Shown: positions 1-13,799, numbered from the stretch's first letter. The stretch is DNA of 64,000 nt from Styela clava (GCF_964204865.1 NC_135252.1:11739383-11803382); one strand, 5' to 3'. A program made the numbers and translations. The notes: generated by a model from the letters alone, not told the origin.

Positions 1-847
1 ATACTATAAATGGAAAGCTGAAGTTCAGTTTGGAGACGAAAATATGCGTCAGGTGGTGAACTCGTGGACATAACTGTAAAATATTTTATTTTGCTTTACT
101 ATATTTCTTTTTGCATATACAAAATGTATTTTCCAAAAAAAATCATTTAATCATTGTTTATTTATTATCGTTTGACAAAAATATTTTAATTACATATCGC
201 ATACATACAAACTAAAAGTACAAAAAACAACAGATTCAACATTTTTAGAAAATTACATAATACTTTAAGCCGCCGTTTTATGGTATGATCTATTAGACTG
301 AGGTTTTCAAAAGCTGATTATCGTTTAAAAATATTAAACAAATGAAATATATCTGAATATTTCGTTTTTTTGTGGTAATTCACGTACATGCTTTACACGT
401 TATCACGCATATTTGTCACATTTCTGACGCACACAATTGTTATTTTTCTGCAGTGATGTCAATATTGATAAATTGAACAATGGAAGCATTTAATAGTGTG
501 ATAAACATTCTTTACTAATGCACTTATTGAACTAGAGACGCGTATAAAACTAAAAAATCATTGCGCAAGAAAGTTGTATTCCTACTGACTTCTATCTAAG
601 TGTACATCTGCCAAATGTTTTAAAAACTACCGTCGATTCGTACACTTCTCAATATAAAATTCATCCTACGACACCCTCTGCACTTTGAAGTGATGATTAT
701 TCGACCAACGTGTTAAAAGTTGGAATACATTAGCTCAAATATTCAAGATTATTCCACCATTAGAAATGACGAGTTTTTGCATTGTTCGAAGCCTTACACG
801 TGTACGAATTTTGATGTCAAAGTTTCAGTAATATATACAAGATTTTC
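1..847. other. AT-rich non-coding stretch
   Basis: No credible coding exon, RNA gene or repeat boundary is visible here. The only open frames are short and low in complexity. Confidence 0.5.
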
Positions 848-957
848 GGACCTCCAGAAGTATGTGCACCAAGATGACGCACAACCTGAACACAGTATGT
901 GTACCAGGTTAGGATTCAGGTTGTGCGCCATCTTGGTGCACATACTTCTGGAGCGCC
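848..957. mobile_element. palindromic hAT-type MITE, copy 1
   Basis: A 110-bp near-perfect inverted repeat. The left arm contains CTCCAGAAGTATGTGCACC, and its reverse complement forms the right arm. The arms pair over roughly 40 bases around a short loop near 894-911. The 8-bp sequence AGATTTTC occurs directly on both sides (840-847 and 958-965), which is the target-site duplication length of hAT-superfamily elements. There is no coding capacity. A second full copy lies at 44880-44989 and a half copy near 61873. The family name is unknown to me, and assignment to hAT rests on the 8-bp duplication. Confidence 0.8.
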
Positions 958-1019
958 AGATTTTCACTCTTACCGTGCCCATTTTTGTGCTACACATTTT
1001 GTTACAATATACTATATGA

Positions 1020-2187
1020 CAGGGGTGGGCAACCCCTGGCACGAGTGCCAAACTTGGCACGCGTGCCCATTTATTCGGCACGGGAGCGAGGCCTCAGAAA
1101 CGAGATTATTCTCCTTCAGATAAAAAATTTCAAGACTTTGAATTACCTGATGAAAGGTGTTCGTTCATTTATTATCGTTTTTTTAACAATCCGCTATTTA
1201 TTTGAACCCTTTTTGTCCTTTCGTGACATATGGCTACAAAGAAATATATTACGACGTAACAAATGAGAGAAGTTTTGAGAAGAAATTTTGTTGAGAAGAG
1301 CGCAGCATTCTTTTGGCTACATTCTTAGTTGGTCTGTGACACCCTTTTTCTTCATTTCTGCTTGATTTATGAAATTGTACAGCTGATGTTGGTTAGACTT
1401 ACTTGATAACTTACTGTTATAAATTGATTACGAAAGAAATATAAGCGATTGTGCGCGGCAGTGTGGCCCATCGTGCTAAGCGTTAGGAATACGCTTGCCC
1501 CCGAACCTCTGATTACTCTGCGTGGGTTCGCAGGTTTGAATCCCATGATAGTTATGTGCAAGAGGATTGCTGGACTCCTCGCTGCCGTATGGTGGTTCAC
1601 GTAACCGCTGGTCGGTTACGGCTTCTTCCATAATTAAGTCCATGCTTCCGAAAACAAATAACTAACTAATCCCATACCCGACATGGAATAGTAACCGGAC
1701 GAGAGGCCATGGTTCGCCATATGGTTAAGCCGTTTTATCGGATAAATATGTAAATCCTATCCTATCGATTAAGGAAGGGGATACAAGAGAAAAGTGCAGA
1801 AAACGAACTATCGCGTGATTGGAATGCCATTCTCTTATTTCGTGTCCTAAAATCTTTGCAACTGCATTACTCTTCATGTTTTCATGTACATAATGCTTGT
1901 GAATCTTTGTTCTCAGTTATGAACTTTAGTAGGACTCGTAACAGGTGTAGCCTGAAAGATGAAACCTGTAGTTTTTCTCACTCATATAGAATAAGAAAAA
2001 TAATCAAATCTATTTGTCAGACTGATATAGTGAATCTGACTATACGTATTTAAAAGGTTTATTATTGTGTATTTTTGCTTTAAAAATAGCAAAGCATTGT
2101 TTTTAATTTTGGTCAGCACGCGTAAGAATTTCTTCGTTAAATTTACACGATTTTGACTCGCGATACGAAAAAGGTTGCCCACCCCTG
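1020..2187. mobile_element. non-autonomous hAT-like element with nested SINE
   Basis: The element begins with CAGGGGTGGGCAACC at 1020-1034 and ends with its exact reverse complement at 2173-2187. This is a terminal inverted repeat typical of hAT elements. The flanking 8-mers CTATATGA (1012-1019) and CAATAGGA (2188-2195) agree at 6 of 8 positions, as expected of an aged 8-bp duplication. I see no intact transposase. A tRNA-derived SINE sits inside at about 1451-1765, so the element is older than that insertion. Confidence 0.75.
1451..1765 (+). repeat. tRNA-derived SINE, copy 1
   Basis: The head resembles an RNA polymerase III promoter. A box-A-like segment lies near 1466-1482 and a box-B-like GGTTTGAATCC at 1533-1543. 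A conserved body follows, containing the words CCGCTGGTCGGTTACGG, CCATGCTTC and GGTTCGCCATATGGTTAAGCC. The tail is the repeat AATCCTATCCTAT. At least four related copies lie elsewhere in the window (2222-2534, 27481-27640, 54925-55245 and 61288-61555). It is nested inside the hAT-like element. Confidence 0.8.
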
Positions 2188-2221
2188 CAATAGGATAAAT
2201 GATAGGATAGTGTAGACGAAC

Positions 2222-2534
2222 ACTCGGTGGCGTGGCGCACCGTGTTACATGTTGGAAATTACGGTTGCCATCGTACATAAGGTTACTCTGCGTGGGTTCC
2301 AATACCGTTAGGGATAATCATGTGAGATAGATGGATGGTGTCGTCGCACCCTAATGGCTCACCTCACCGCTGGTCGGTTAGGCTTCCTCTACTATCATAT
2401 CCATGCTTCTAAAAACAAATAACTGGCTAAGTATTTTCCATAACCGACATCGACTGGTGCCCGGACGAGAGGCCTGGGTTCGCCATATAATTAAGCCGTC
2501 TTAGTGGCTTTCTCTCTCTTAAAATCCTATCCTA
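2222..2534 (+). repeat. tRNA-derived SINE, copy 2
   Basis: It shares the body with copy 1: CCGCTGGTCGGTTA, CCATGCTTCTAAAAACAAATA, the downstream GGTTCGCCATATAATTAAGCC and the tail AATCCTATCCTAA. The head is diverged and the box-B region is damaged. It lies just outside the right end of the hAT-like element. Confidence 0.75.
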
Positions 2535-5500
2535 ATTCCCAAAATTTTAAATTCTAACCTTTTCACTCATTTCACACTTCGATACACATTTCACTTTTCC
2601 GCGTTTATGATTCATTTCAGATATGTTGTTTTAGATTAGATAAAAATTTTGAGCAGTGAATCTCATTGTCAATGAACTTATGTAAATTCAGATAAGATAC
2701 AAAATCAACGAAGTTTTTCAAGTATTTCGCAACATTTTAAAAATCTTTATTTTAGACTATTTTTCGCTTTGCTGGCGCAAAGTCAAAGAAGACCTTCGTT
2801 CTGTGTAACGTTTACATAGCCCTGGAAATTCTACGCATTTATAATATATATATATATTACAGTACAGTACATAAAATTTGAATTCGATGTGTTATTCAAA
2901 TGTTATACAGAAAATGTTCTTTGGTTGCTCTAACAAATAAAAGAAATTCTAAATATTCAGCAGAATATAAAAACGTAAACTTTCATCGAGCTCGCCATTT
3001 TGTTTTTGTCACCTCTCAATGAATTTTCATTTTTCTCGTATATAAATATATATACATCCAAACAACATCATAAACATTTATAACCTATTCAATACATAGT
3101 ATTCATACTATTTACATTCGTTTGGATTATCGTACGACCAAAGGCTTCAGACACTCTCAAAAAGTTAATGAGATTTCAGCCTGAACTTTGTTTGGCTCTT
3201 CAATGTTTTGAGAAATTATGAACATTAATTCGCTAAAACAGATGTAATGATGAGCGGCAAATGCTTTAAACATTCCAGATAAAAAGATAAAGATGAATAA
3301 GATTCAAATACCAAATGATAAGTGCAAATCAGTGTTCGATTGTGCTATATGCGTGCGAACGAGTGATTCGCGGGGTATCTTACATTTCACGCTTCATTAT
3401 GTAGAATCAGAAACATCAGTAATAAAAAGCACAATTTTCATAGTCATCTATCTATTAATATTTTAAAAAATCTTCAAAACAACAATTTGTTACCATATAG
3501 TTGAGTACTTGAAGTTCTTGGTCAAGAACATTGTTAAATCGTTGCATTATTTTCCGTGGTGTTTTGCTAAATGTAAGTTTCATATTTCCTTGTACCACTT
3601 CCATTTCCAAATTTGAAAAATGAATCGTTAATTAAATAATTGTTTACGGCTGTGATATATATTCAAATACAATATAAGCTAAAGAAACTTCTTTTGTTGC
3701 TAAATTCCATATGCAAGTTATTTCAAACTTTTCAGGTGAATTTCAAGGGTCTACCTATCGCATTAATAGAATGGCATTCATCCGTCCGGATTGTATGAAA
3801 ACCCATTTTATCGAGTGTTGGTTGTTTTATATGTTGTTTATTGTAAATTGATAATATCGGCTGCTCTTTTTTTACAAAACGACATTGTTAGTTTCCGGTC
3901 GAAAACAGGTGCTCGAATTATGGTGAAAAAAAAATATCTAAGCATCTAAATATAGCTGTAACAATAAACTTGATTAACATCATGGCACCAGAAAAAAATG
4001 TATAATCAATAATATTTGCGATTTCTTAAATGTCAGGTATCAAATAATAGAATGTGATGCATACCACGAAATATTTCATTGCTTTTGATTATTTCCATAC
4101 CCACCCAGATTACGTTAGACTAAGAAAGGACTGAAAATGAAATAAACAACTTTCGGAAAAAATTTAGCATTTATAAAGATGTCCTTCTACAGACTTAGAT
4201 TAGAATACACACATATATATATAGCGTGAGATATATAGAAGTTAGCAAAAAATTTTAATTGGATTCTACTTTGATCAGATTGTTACTCGACAAATATGCA
4301 GAATTATGCACGTAAAATTACAGAGTTTTTAAACTGTCTGCCATACTAACCACATATTTGATTTCGATAAAAATACATCTTTGGTAATCTCAATACTTAT
4401 ATAGGTGACGTAGACGTTCTTATAGAAATTTGTCATGATATACAAAATGTGGTCCTCCAACATAAACTAACACATTTTCTCTTAACTGCCATTTAATTTG
4501 CCGTTTTCAATAAACAAAATATTACGTTGTAAAAACATCCTCTCAAGTTTCTCAATCAATCAATAGTGTTGTCAAACAGGCTGTTAAATCCAGTTCTGCG
4601 TCTAGCAGTATCAATCACTAAGCGGGCGTACGGCCTATTCAAATAGCAACCACCAGGCGGCGTTTACACAATGACTATTTGCCCCGTAACGCGCAGAATC
4701 AATACAATTTTTTTAATTTCATTCGTTTGGAGTTGTTTCTGATAAAGCCTCAGTATATTTGACATTTTTTTTCATTCCTGAAAGATGTTCTGTGAAACAA
4801 AAAATGTAATAACAAAAAATTAGGTTTTGTGGTTAACTGAAGAAAAAAATGTAAAGAATTTATTCAAAACTCATTGAAATGTGAAGGACGGTGAAAAAAA
4901 TATGCAATTAATATTGGAAAATATGACTTTCTATAATATCTAATTTTTTGTGATTTATTGGTAATGAATTCATTTATTTTTTGATGCAAAACGAAAGAAT
5001 TTTAACAAAAAAGGTTGGAGGTTGAAAAAATTGAATGATTATGTTCTGTGTGTATTAGTTACATCGAAATGTTGTAAAGCGCTAAACAAAACTAGGATGA
5101 AAAATAAAAAGGTCTCCATGCTAGTACGGCGACGAACTAACCAATAATTTATAAGTAATATGGTATTCAATCATTTAATTAATCGATTTCGAAGTTTCGG
5201 TGTGACTTTGATCAACTTCGATCTGTGAAGTAAGTTTCGAATCAACAACTTTACATCATCGCGGTTGTAGTTTCGGGTTAGGGTTATTTTGATGATTTAC
5301 AAATTTCACAACAATGTATAATTAGCTATGATTCTCGTTAGAAAGAGTTATGTAATGGGCAACCAAATTTGTTTGCTGATTTCCAGAAGATCTTATACAA
5401 CAAACATAAATATAGGTTAATACATGTATTATTTGTCGTATGGAAACTGGAACATTTGAAATCCCGAAGTCAAGGATGAATCAAAACGATTTTTATGTAA

Positions 5501-8500
5501 AATCCAAGTAATCCAAAGAATAATTATTTAATTATGCAATCGGTAATCGATGCATGTACACAAGATTAGGAAGTATTAATAGGAGCTTCCATTGAAAACA
5601 ATTCTGATTCCGCCAGTAAATGCACAAATGTGTCCGGTCAAGCATATGATTTGAGACTAGAAAAATACAATATTTTATGGTACGTTAGACTAAGTATATA
5701 TTCTGTACTCGTCATTGTATCATGACGTCAATGAACTTTGCTTTAAATGTGAATAAAATTCATGATTGCCGTAATTGCGTATGCGTGAGGCTATCGTTAA
5801 GGATATTTTGGGACCATAAACGCGTTGATTTGGATAAACAGAGATCAATATCTTGTACAGATCAAAGTCATATTACAATGAGAATTTATCGAATAAAACG
5901 TCGTGAAAAGTCAGAGAAATCTTCCCACAATCTATAATTAAACACATGCATTAGGCATTTTAGCTTGTTGTGATTCTTGACGCTTCCAATATGTTTGCAA
6001 AATTTACCAGGGTAACTAAATATACTGTAACAAAACATATTTCCAGTAATTTTTTTGTCAGTACAGTAAACTTTACGAATCTTAAAGAATTTGATAGCAC
6101 CATGTGACAATGTTTACCAATTTTTGTTTTAATAAATGATAGATGTCACAATTTAATATCAACACAATAGCCCGATTTTCATTTTTTCCTCGTTCATGAA
6201 TTCTGCGAAAATTGGTAAAAATGAAATAGTTCTCAAGTCACGTTTGAAATATAAACACTACTGTTGGTGACAACAAGTCTCACGTATTTGTATACAATAT
6301 TTTATAAAAGAAAAACCATACGGACGATGGATATGAGCAAGGTTTAAATTTAGCTACTTTATGTTTTCACTTGAAAATATTTGGACGCTTTTACCTATAG
6401 TTGTTCATAAATGCACAGTAACCACTTTCGTTGTTTTTACAAAAGATGAATACATCATATCAAGAAAATTTTCGAAATAGTTCGGGCGGAGGAATTTGTG
6501 ATAAAATCAATTTCAGTGGCAAAAGGCAAGCGACATCGCAGTTGAAGGCAAACTTTACATTCCTTTTATTTCAAAAAGTATCTTTCAAATGTTTAACGTG
6601 ATGATAGTGATAAAGTAGCATAGACAAGTTTTAATATGTTAATAGTATATTTGTTACGCATCTCACGATACAGCAAACTTCCACGCCATAACTTGCTGAA
6701 AAAAAAACTACTCAATTTCGAATTGAGGATATAATCAATTGCAAAGATAGGCTTAAAAGGGATCAAGTTATTCAAATTTGTCGTGGCATTAAATAACCTA
6801 ACGTCCGATGAACTGTAACTAGGAGCTTCAGTAAGCTTATATACGTGATTGCGTACAATATGATTATTATTGGTACTTGCACGAATCCTTAGGAATGAAG
6901 GAATAGAAGAAGAACCCACAATAAAATTTTATAGTTATATTCTTTGGACTATAATGGAATTAACCTTTAAACCGTTATGATATTTCACCACTCAATTGTT
7001 ATTTCAGCATAGAGAGTACGTGATTCTATGACGTAAATGTTTTCGATTTTGCTTCGACCAAACCCAAAATAATTACGAAACAAGTCATGAATTAGAAATA
7101 GAATGAAACAAACAAACATAGGAAGTTTTGCTAAATCATTTTCCAGCTAACCACTCCACCCGATGCAAATTAGAAATAAAAAAAAAAGGTGCAATGGCGT
7201 TTTATTTATTATTTTTGTATTAGTTCAATTACATGGTAGGAGTGTTATTAAATCCTACACATGAACAGAAAAATACAACAAATTTACCAAAATATTAATG
7301 TAAATTGAATGTACCGTCTATTAACATGGTGCCTACATTACGCTGAAGATCAGGTCGGGCAATGTCGTATCAACCGATGTTGTAAGTCATCATGATGAAT
7401 CTTGCCATTACTTGATAAACATATACAATTAGGAAAATTCTTATAGGTTGATCGAATCATTGCAATATCAATCCGGATAATGATTCAATTATCTCTCAAC
7501 CGACCGGGAGTTATTTTTTCAGAGACCTTTCTTGGAAAATGAAATCCGGTAAATCAAAGCTAAAAACCCATTAGTCGTCGTACGAAGATTCGTTACGCTT
7601 TTCTAATAGTCACGTATACATGAGCTATTTTCTCCCGCCGAAAATCCCTGACACCAAACTAAATGCGACCACCGAGTTTATATTCCGTTTGTAATAGACG
7701 AAATTCACGACAACAAGAACCTAATTGTAAAACTCCGGAGGTGCCTCAAAATTTAGTCATAATCAACAAATGTTGGAAGATATCAAAACGTAACAAAATG
7801 GGGAATATTTTTGAAAATCATAATCATGTGTTGTTTACCTTAATTTTTCCAATAAAATGCCTAATGTAATATAAACATAAATGCTATCATATTAGAACGA
7901 TCTATTGTATCCGGTAGCTGATGGATAAATGATGTCGAGTTAATATGTGTGCGATGTAAACAACTTTATCAAAATGAGTTTGAATTTATCATCGGCGTGT
8001 AATCGCTTGTAGATCAAAGAAACTCAAGACACCCGGTCGAATTTGCCTTTCTCGGCAGTTATTGGACACCAAATTAATACCGAATTCGTGCGATCTAGTC
8101 CTCTTATGTCCTGTTTGTTTATTATTTCCCGTATTAATGTTCATGGCGGGGCGAATCGAGTCATGCGTTAGATTTTATCTTTTGTTGAGGTGTTTGTGGT
8201 TCGGTCTCGTTTCTACAGCTGATAACAGCAGTGTCTATAAATAGCAAGATGCCTGGATTAATCACAAACTCCGTGTCAAGCCCATTATAAGACGACAAGA
8301 TAAAGACGTCCCGCGCATGCCAATGTGACATCTTGTACAATCAACAAAACCTATCAAATAGAAGTTTTGAAGAATAGGAGAAAAAGTTATTCAACGAAAA
8401 ACAACTTTCAATTAGAGTTTTTCTAAGAATTTCCCAAATTTTTTTATAATTATTCATATTTCGGTTGGGTTGTTCATTTATTTATTTATTTATTTATATT

Positions 8501-8925
8501 ATGTTCAATATTCTCTGTTGACGCCTTCACTCCACCAATTTCCACTTGCTTTGCTTAATTCTTTACGATAAGTTACGTAGATTGAATTCCGAAAATAGCT
8601 CATTTCGACGTCAATTATAACCATAAAAATGGCTAACAAAACAATTTTTACGGTTTTTGTACTCAGGAAAAATTAGCGGAGTATTCTAACTGAAAACGCT
8701 ATATTTTCTATCAAGTTATATTGGGTATTGCTCAATCATTCTGAATCTTTTTTCTTCCACAGACAAAATTTTGCGCATCATATCAAATTCTCTCTTTTTT
8801 TCAATACGCGCTGTGCAAAAATGTTACTATATTTAGAATCAATAAATATGCTTCAAAATTTTATAGCATTATAAATTTTTTCGAAAAATATCAATTTTTT
8901 TCAAAAATTATAATTTTTTTTTCAT
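2535..8925. other. long AT-rich stretch, no gene found
   Basis: I see no exon with good splice signals and no recognisable domain. A short AT dinucleotide run lies near 2840-2858. A TATAAATA box at about 8235 is followed by an ATG at 8249, but that frame closes after a few codons. The slightly more GC-rich block at 7550-8340 could be regulatory, but there is no direct evidence for that. Confidence 0.4.
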
Positions 8926-9369
8926 TCAAAAACAAAAATAATCACCACGCGGTTTTCCTGTCGCATGACAGCAAATATAATTAGAATGGGTGAAATTTGC
9001 GATAAAAGCTTCTGCGAAGCTGATACGATTATCACGTATTCGAAACACCCTCGCGCGTTGGTTTGAAACCTGATCGTTCATATGAATTATTCTTCCATCT
9101 GAAAACAAATTGAATCCATGATTCCAAAATTTATGATATGGCAAAATTATGATTTTTTTCTGTAAAATGTATGCTATGTAACCACTAGAAATTGCAATGT
9201 AACTAATTTTATCTTTAAAAAAAAATCGCATTTTAAGAGGGAGGACATGATCTAAAAACATCACATGATGATGATTGAACGTTTTCCCGTCTTTTACAAG
9301 TGAAGAAGTGTCAACATTTTGTCTATCATTCTGGATGTATATCTTACAAAACCTTTTCTTACTTTTCAT
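8926..9369 (-). CDS. uncharacterised 147-codon ORF
   Basis: An uninterrupted ATG-started frame of 147 codons in a region where random frames are much shorter. The product is basic and aromatic-rich, with no signal peptide and no clear transmembrane segment. Its middle part (about residues 40-75, with an IAISSGYIAYI-like stretch) vaguely recalls the beta-strand core of extracellular nidogen or PLXDC-type modules. The resemblance is too weak to name it. A possible splice acceptor (CTATCAG) lies about 10 bases upstream of the ATG, so it might be an internal exon. It could equally be a chance ORF. Confidence 0.3.
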   Translation of the reverse strand: MKSKKRFCKIYIQNDRQNVDTSSLVKDGKTFNHHHVMFLDHVLPLKMRFFFKDKISYIAISSGYIAYILQKKIIILPYHKFWNHGFNLFSDGRIIHMNDQVSNQRARVFRIRDNRISFAEAFIANFTHSNYICCHATGKPRGDYFCF

Positions 9370-12300
9370 CGTGTAACCGCTGATAGGAATTTACCTCGAA
9401 AAAAAGCGGGCTTCTTGTTTATTTTTCTAACCGTAACTTTTATTTCTCCTTTCCGAATAGAGTAAGATTATTCAATATCTTGATATGCTAATAGTTCTCA
9501 GAAGACCAATATTTCAATGATAAGCCTAATATGCAACCCCGTTGACTTCCAGTGTAGCTATTTCGATGCTGTCATGAGAAAAGTCTATTTTTGTCTTTCA
9601 TTGAGTATAATTGTATACGTGCCGCGCCGAGTAGTCTACCTATAATTCGACTATTTATTTTATTTTTGTTACCATTTCTGGTAATTGTTTAAACAATTAC
9701 GGCATAAAATATTTGTCACCACGAAACGCACGTTCTCACTTCTTGAATAAAAATATACTTTTAAGAAGAAAAACTATACTTTAAAGAAAAACTAATTTAA
9801 CTGGTGTTTTTGAAGATAAATTAGTTCACTTTCAATATTTATTCAAACGCTTAATGCTATTCGAGTAACGAAAACTTCGTCTGAAACGCAATTTCGCTTA
9901 AACATATCATGCAGGAATTACTGAGGAAAATTTTATTTCAAAATATTTGATCAATAACTAACTATACATTCAACGCTGAATTTTTTTAAGTCGGGTTAGA
10001 TCGATTCTTTGGGGGTATTTTTGGATGAAATGTTACTTCATATACCAATAACGCTTTTTGAGAACTACTTTAGTTGGAAATGGGTTTACGCATGCCGGTA
10101 GTAACTTCAACATTACAAACTAAACTTGAAAACAAATAGTAATTTAGACACAAAATTTCAGAAGTTTCTGTTCGGGATTTTACATGCGATTTTTGAGGCC
10201 AATTTTATATATAAATGCGCTGACTCTTCAGAATACCTTGGTAAAATGACAACATTGTATGGATGCGGTGTGTGAGTGATCCATCAAATTCGCATTTATT
10301 TCTATGGTACCGAATTGTTCGAAGAATAGAGCATTACGTTACTATGTATCATGAGCCTTTTATAATGTTGATATAAAGTGGTGTTAAGCATTCTATTGTT
10401 TATGTAAGTTATGACATTGATGACACCTTTTACATTTACTAAGAAATCAGATACAACAATGGACTGCATTACCTCGCCTGATGTATCAATTATTTCATGC
10501 AAGAAAATCACGTAGGCTTACTTGTCCTTTGATGTATGATGTCATGGTGTATGAATCAACAATGTACTTCTGAGCAGGTTATTGTTATAAAAAACTAAAA
10601 AAAAACTCCATGAGCAAGACGAGGAACTACTTCAGTTTCTATTATTAATTTTATTTGTGGAGATGTAAATAAAATGAATATATAAATAAAAATAGTAGAA
10701 TCCCTTACTGAACATTAATTCTATATGTTATGCTAGCTAATGTATGTTAAGTAATTCAAGAGCCTTGCAACGCACTAACACGATGTATTTCTGTTAAGTT
10801 TCGTTTACCAAAGTCAGACTTTCTCAGACAAACATAAGTCTAAGTTCTTCGGAAACACAGTTGATAGCATAATGTATTCTATACTGAATATCGACCTCAT
10901 ATAGTACATATGAATTTCCTGCTGAATTTTTGTGTTTTTAATATCCTTTTGGTAGTTATTGTTGAAAAAAAATCGCTTTCTTCGCAATTTGAAAATTCTC
11001 AGTAATTAAAGATGTAAGGGGTCGTTGGAAAACTACTACTTTTTTCAGATTTCTTTTTAGTCTTTTAGGATCCAAGATTCCACCCCAAAATTCTCTGTTC
11101 TAATAAAAAGGACGAAAACACTTTTAACGATGTGTGGGAACACTTTGTTTGATCACGCTAGTCTACAGATCTTCTTTCAAGCAAACTCAATGCTCAGCTA
11201 ATGTATTACCGATGTTAGTACGCAACCTTCATGTCCATCCAATATATTTGAGTGTCTGAGGTATTATGTTGTGTTGACAACTCCTATTAAATGAATTTCA
11301 ATACCGGAATTATATGATTGATTTTTTTCTTTCGTTGTCAATTTCTCGGTTGTCAAGTTGCGAGACAGAATTGAATGAATCTACTCCACTAACGAATGAA
11401 AAAAAAAACATGACGTCTTTTTATTCCTTTTAAAAGTGAACAAGTTTGTTCAAGTATTACAAGAATACAAATCAAGATGATTTGTTCTAATCAAAGATGT
11501 TTCAATGATTTCTGTAACAGTGGAACAATGTTCTCGAATATTAAAGGATCATATATAGGATTATATATAGGATTATATATTGTCCTAAACGAAAATGTTT
11601 TTATTTGAAACAATTTCGGGTCGTGTTTTTTGCATTCAACATAATTTACAATTACGACTTTTGGGGATCTTTCGAATTTCAGTATCACAACACAAGTCTG
11701 TTAACATCTACTATGAAAGCTAGCTACAACGGACAATGTCGTGTTTTATGCTTTAGTATGTCTTAATTAACTATTTTTGACAGTATACTAATCCTTTTCC
11801 TAGTCTACAAGTATGTGGTTTTGCTGTTACTAGATGATACATCACAATATTTGAAACTGTTTATAAATCAAAAAAAGAACAAATGAAATAATCACATCCG
11901 TTGATGTCATCGAAATGATTTTTACGGTCATTTTAGGTGTAATTAAAATCGATTCAAAATATGTTAAACATATAAATAAATATTGTAATGTTTCTCTGGA
12001 GAAAAGGAGTATATGTACAAAACGGTTTAAATTAACTAATATGTGCGTTTCTATATATAATATATTCGTTTGGTTTTTCAACTTTTTTTTTATCAAAGCA
12101 TAACAATGTCAATTTAGTATTTACCAACAAACACCACGGCTTATATTAAGCAAAAGAGAAACGAAACAAATTATTGTACAATGTTAAAAATTGAGTAACC
12201 ATCACCATCAGTAGTTGTATCAAATTTTGTTCAATTGTAATTAGAAATAGAGGTCGTTTTATGGTATTACACAGAGTCGTTAAATACATTAATTAAAACA

Positions 12301-13320
12301 TACTGCTCCATTGTATTTTGTGACTTTCTTTTCGAAAGTTGGAATAGTGCTGATATAGCAAAACCTAAAATTTATTGTTTATATATAAATATTTACTGAA
12401 AAATAATAATAGCGTGGCTGCTTTTTTGAGTATAATAAAAAAAATGACGCAAAAATAGTAACACAGATGATTTATATTTCTTTGACATAGTCATATCAGC
12501 AACCCCTTATTATGGACACATATTTACAGTATAGTCCAAGTTTGAAAGTGAGACGATTTTTTTAATAATTAAGTGGGCGGGAGTTATAAGAGAATAGGGG
12601 AATTTTGCGACACGTAAATTAAATATTCATTACAACCACGCATCGTTTATGAAAAGTTTCGAAATTCTTTTCCTAATTCGTATTTTAATTTGGAATTACT
12701 GATTTTTATCTACAATAATGAAAATTTCAATTTTAGCCTCCACCAAAGAAATTGCAGCAGTTGCACAGCGTAAGTTTTTGTCTCAAATTACTAATAATAG
12801 TTATGTAATTACTAATCGTACTATTCATATAGTTGTCTCTTCCGGTATGCTTCACAGGCGAAATAAATAACCAGAAAAAAGCTGTATTCATTCAGTTTCA
12901 CGTATACTATATGGCAAAGTGGCACGCGGGGTAAAGTCGAACTTCAAACGAGCGCGTAATATTTGAATCGATGATTGGCAAATTTTAACTATACCTAAAT
13001 AAATTGTAACGACGACCCGAACGAACCCCCAAAACTGAAAAACTATAGGTTATTTATGGCGACTGTAAAAGTCATTCCCTAGTAGTTGGCCATATTTTTA
13101 CACATTGGACCCAAAATTAGTTTATTTTGTATATATCTTATGGTTTATTTTCAGTTAACGTCATAATTTATACACGCTTGATTCGTTCTATTGTTTTTGT
13201 TTGGTGATCCCACCCACCATGCCAACAACTTAATTTATATGGGCTAATTGTTATTGCGTTCAATTTTCGGCCTGAAGACATCGCCATGCAAAAAGTGTCA
13301 GGTTGAAGACGCACGTCTTG
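9370..13320. other. AT-rich stretch, no gene found
   Basis: Only short frames and low-complexity DNA are present. A small direct repeat of GGATTATATA units lies near 11556-11579. Nothing is recognisable as coding or RNA. Confidence 0.4.
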
Positions 13321-13328
13321 GTCTCCCT

Positions 13329-13436
13329 TGACGTCGCAACTATTCACGACGTGTTGCGACGAGGGAAAAACTGTTGTCTATTATCATCTCGCGAGGAAAA
13401 TTGGTGCATATAAAAAGCCACCGCCAATATTTTCGC
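13329..13436 (+). promoter_or_regulatory. TATA promoter of the secreted precursor gene
   Basis: TATAAAAA at 13409-13416 sits in a locally GC-richer block. A CRE-like TGACGTCG lies at 13329-13336. Transcription would start near 13440. The predicted 5' leader up to 13799 contains a single tiny upstream ORF (ATG at 13742, stop at 13757-13759) that ends 40 bases before the start codon. Confidence 0.55.
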
Positions 13437-13799
13437 ATAATATAACGTTCAACAAGACTCGAAGAAGCTAACTAGCCTGATTCGCTCTGCCCATTCTAAT
13501 AAGCCGAGCGAAGCAGTAATAAACAATATTATTTAAGAGTGCTGCCAAGTTTCAATTGTGTAGTAATTCATCGCAGCTGCGACTTCGGAAGGATTCTTTG
13601 GCAAAGTTACGTTCAAGTGATATCTCTCGCAAGGTATCAAGTAGGAGAGTAGAATCTCGTTTGAAAAAGAAGAGACGCCGCTCCCAACAGCAACTTCACG
13701 CCGACGCGCGAACTTTTCGTTCCCGCCACATTCTACGTAGTATGCGACATAGTCATTAAAAGCTCATTAATCACTGTCAAACTAAAGGATACTTACGTT

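Noticed and set aside
1451..1560. Possible functional tRNA gene (box A and box B)
   Set aside because: The same head, body and tail recur in other copies and no cloverleaf closes. It is a SINE head.
5274..5292. Telomere-like TTAGGG word
   Set aside because: There is only one unit (GGGTTAGGGTT), with no tandem array.
13556..13759. Very basic 67-codon open frame (Arg/Lys/Ser-rich) in the leader of the secreted precursor gene
   Set aside because: It begins with TTG, has no ATG until the last six codons, and lies between the TATA box and the real start codon. It is treated as 5' UTR.
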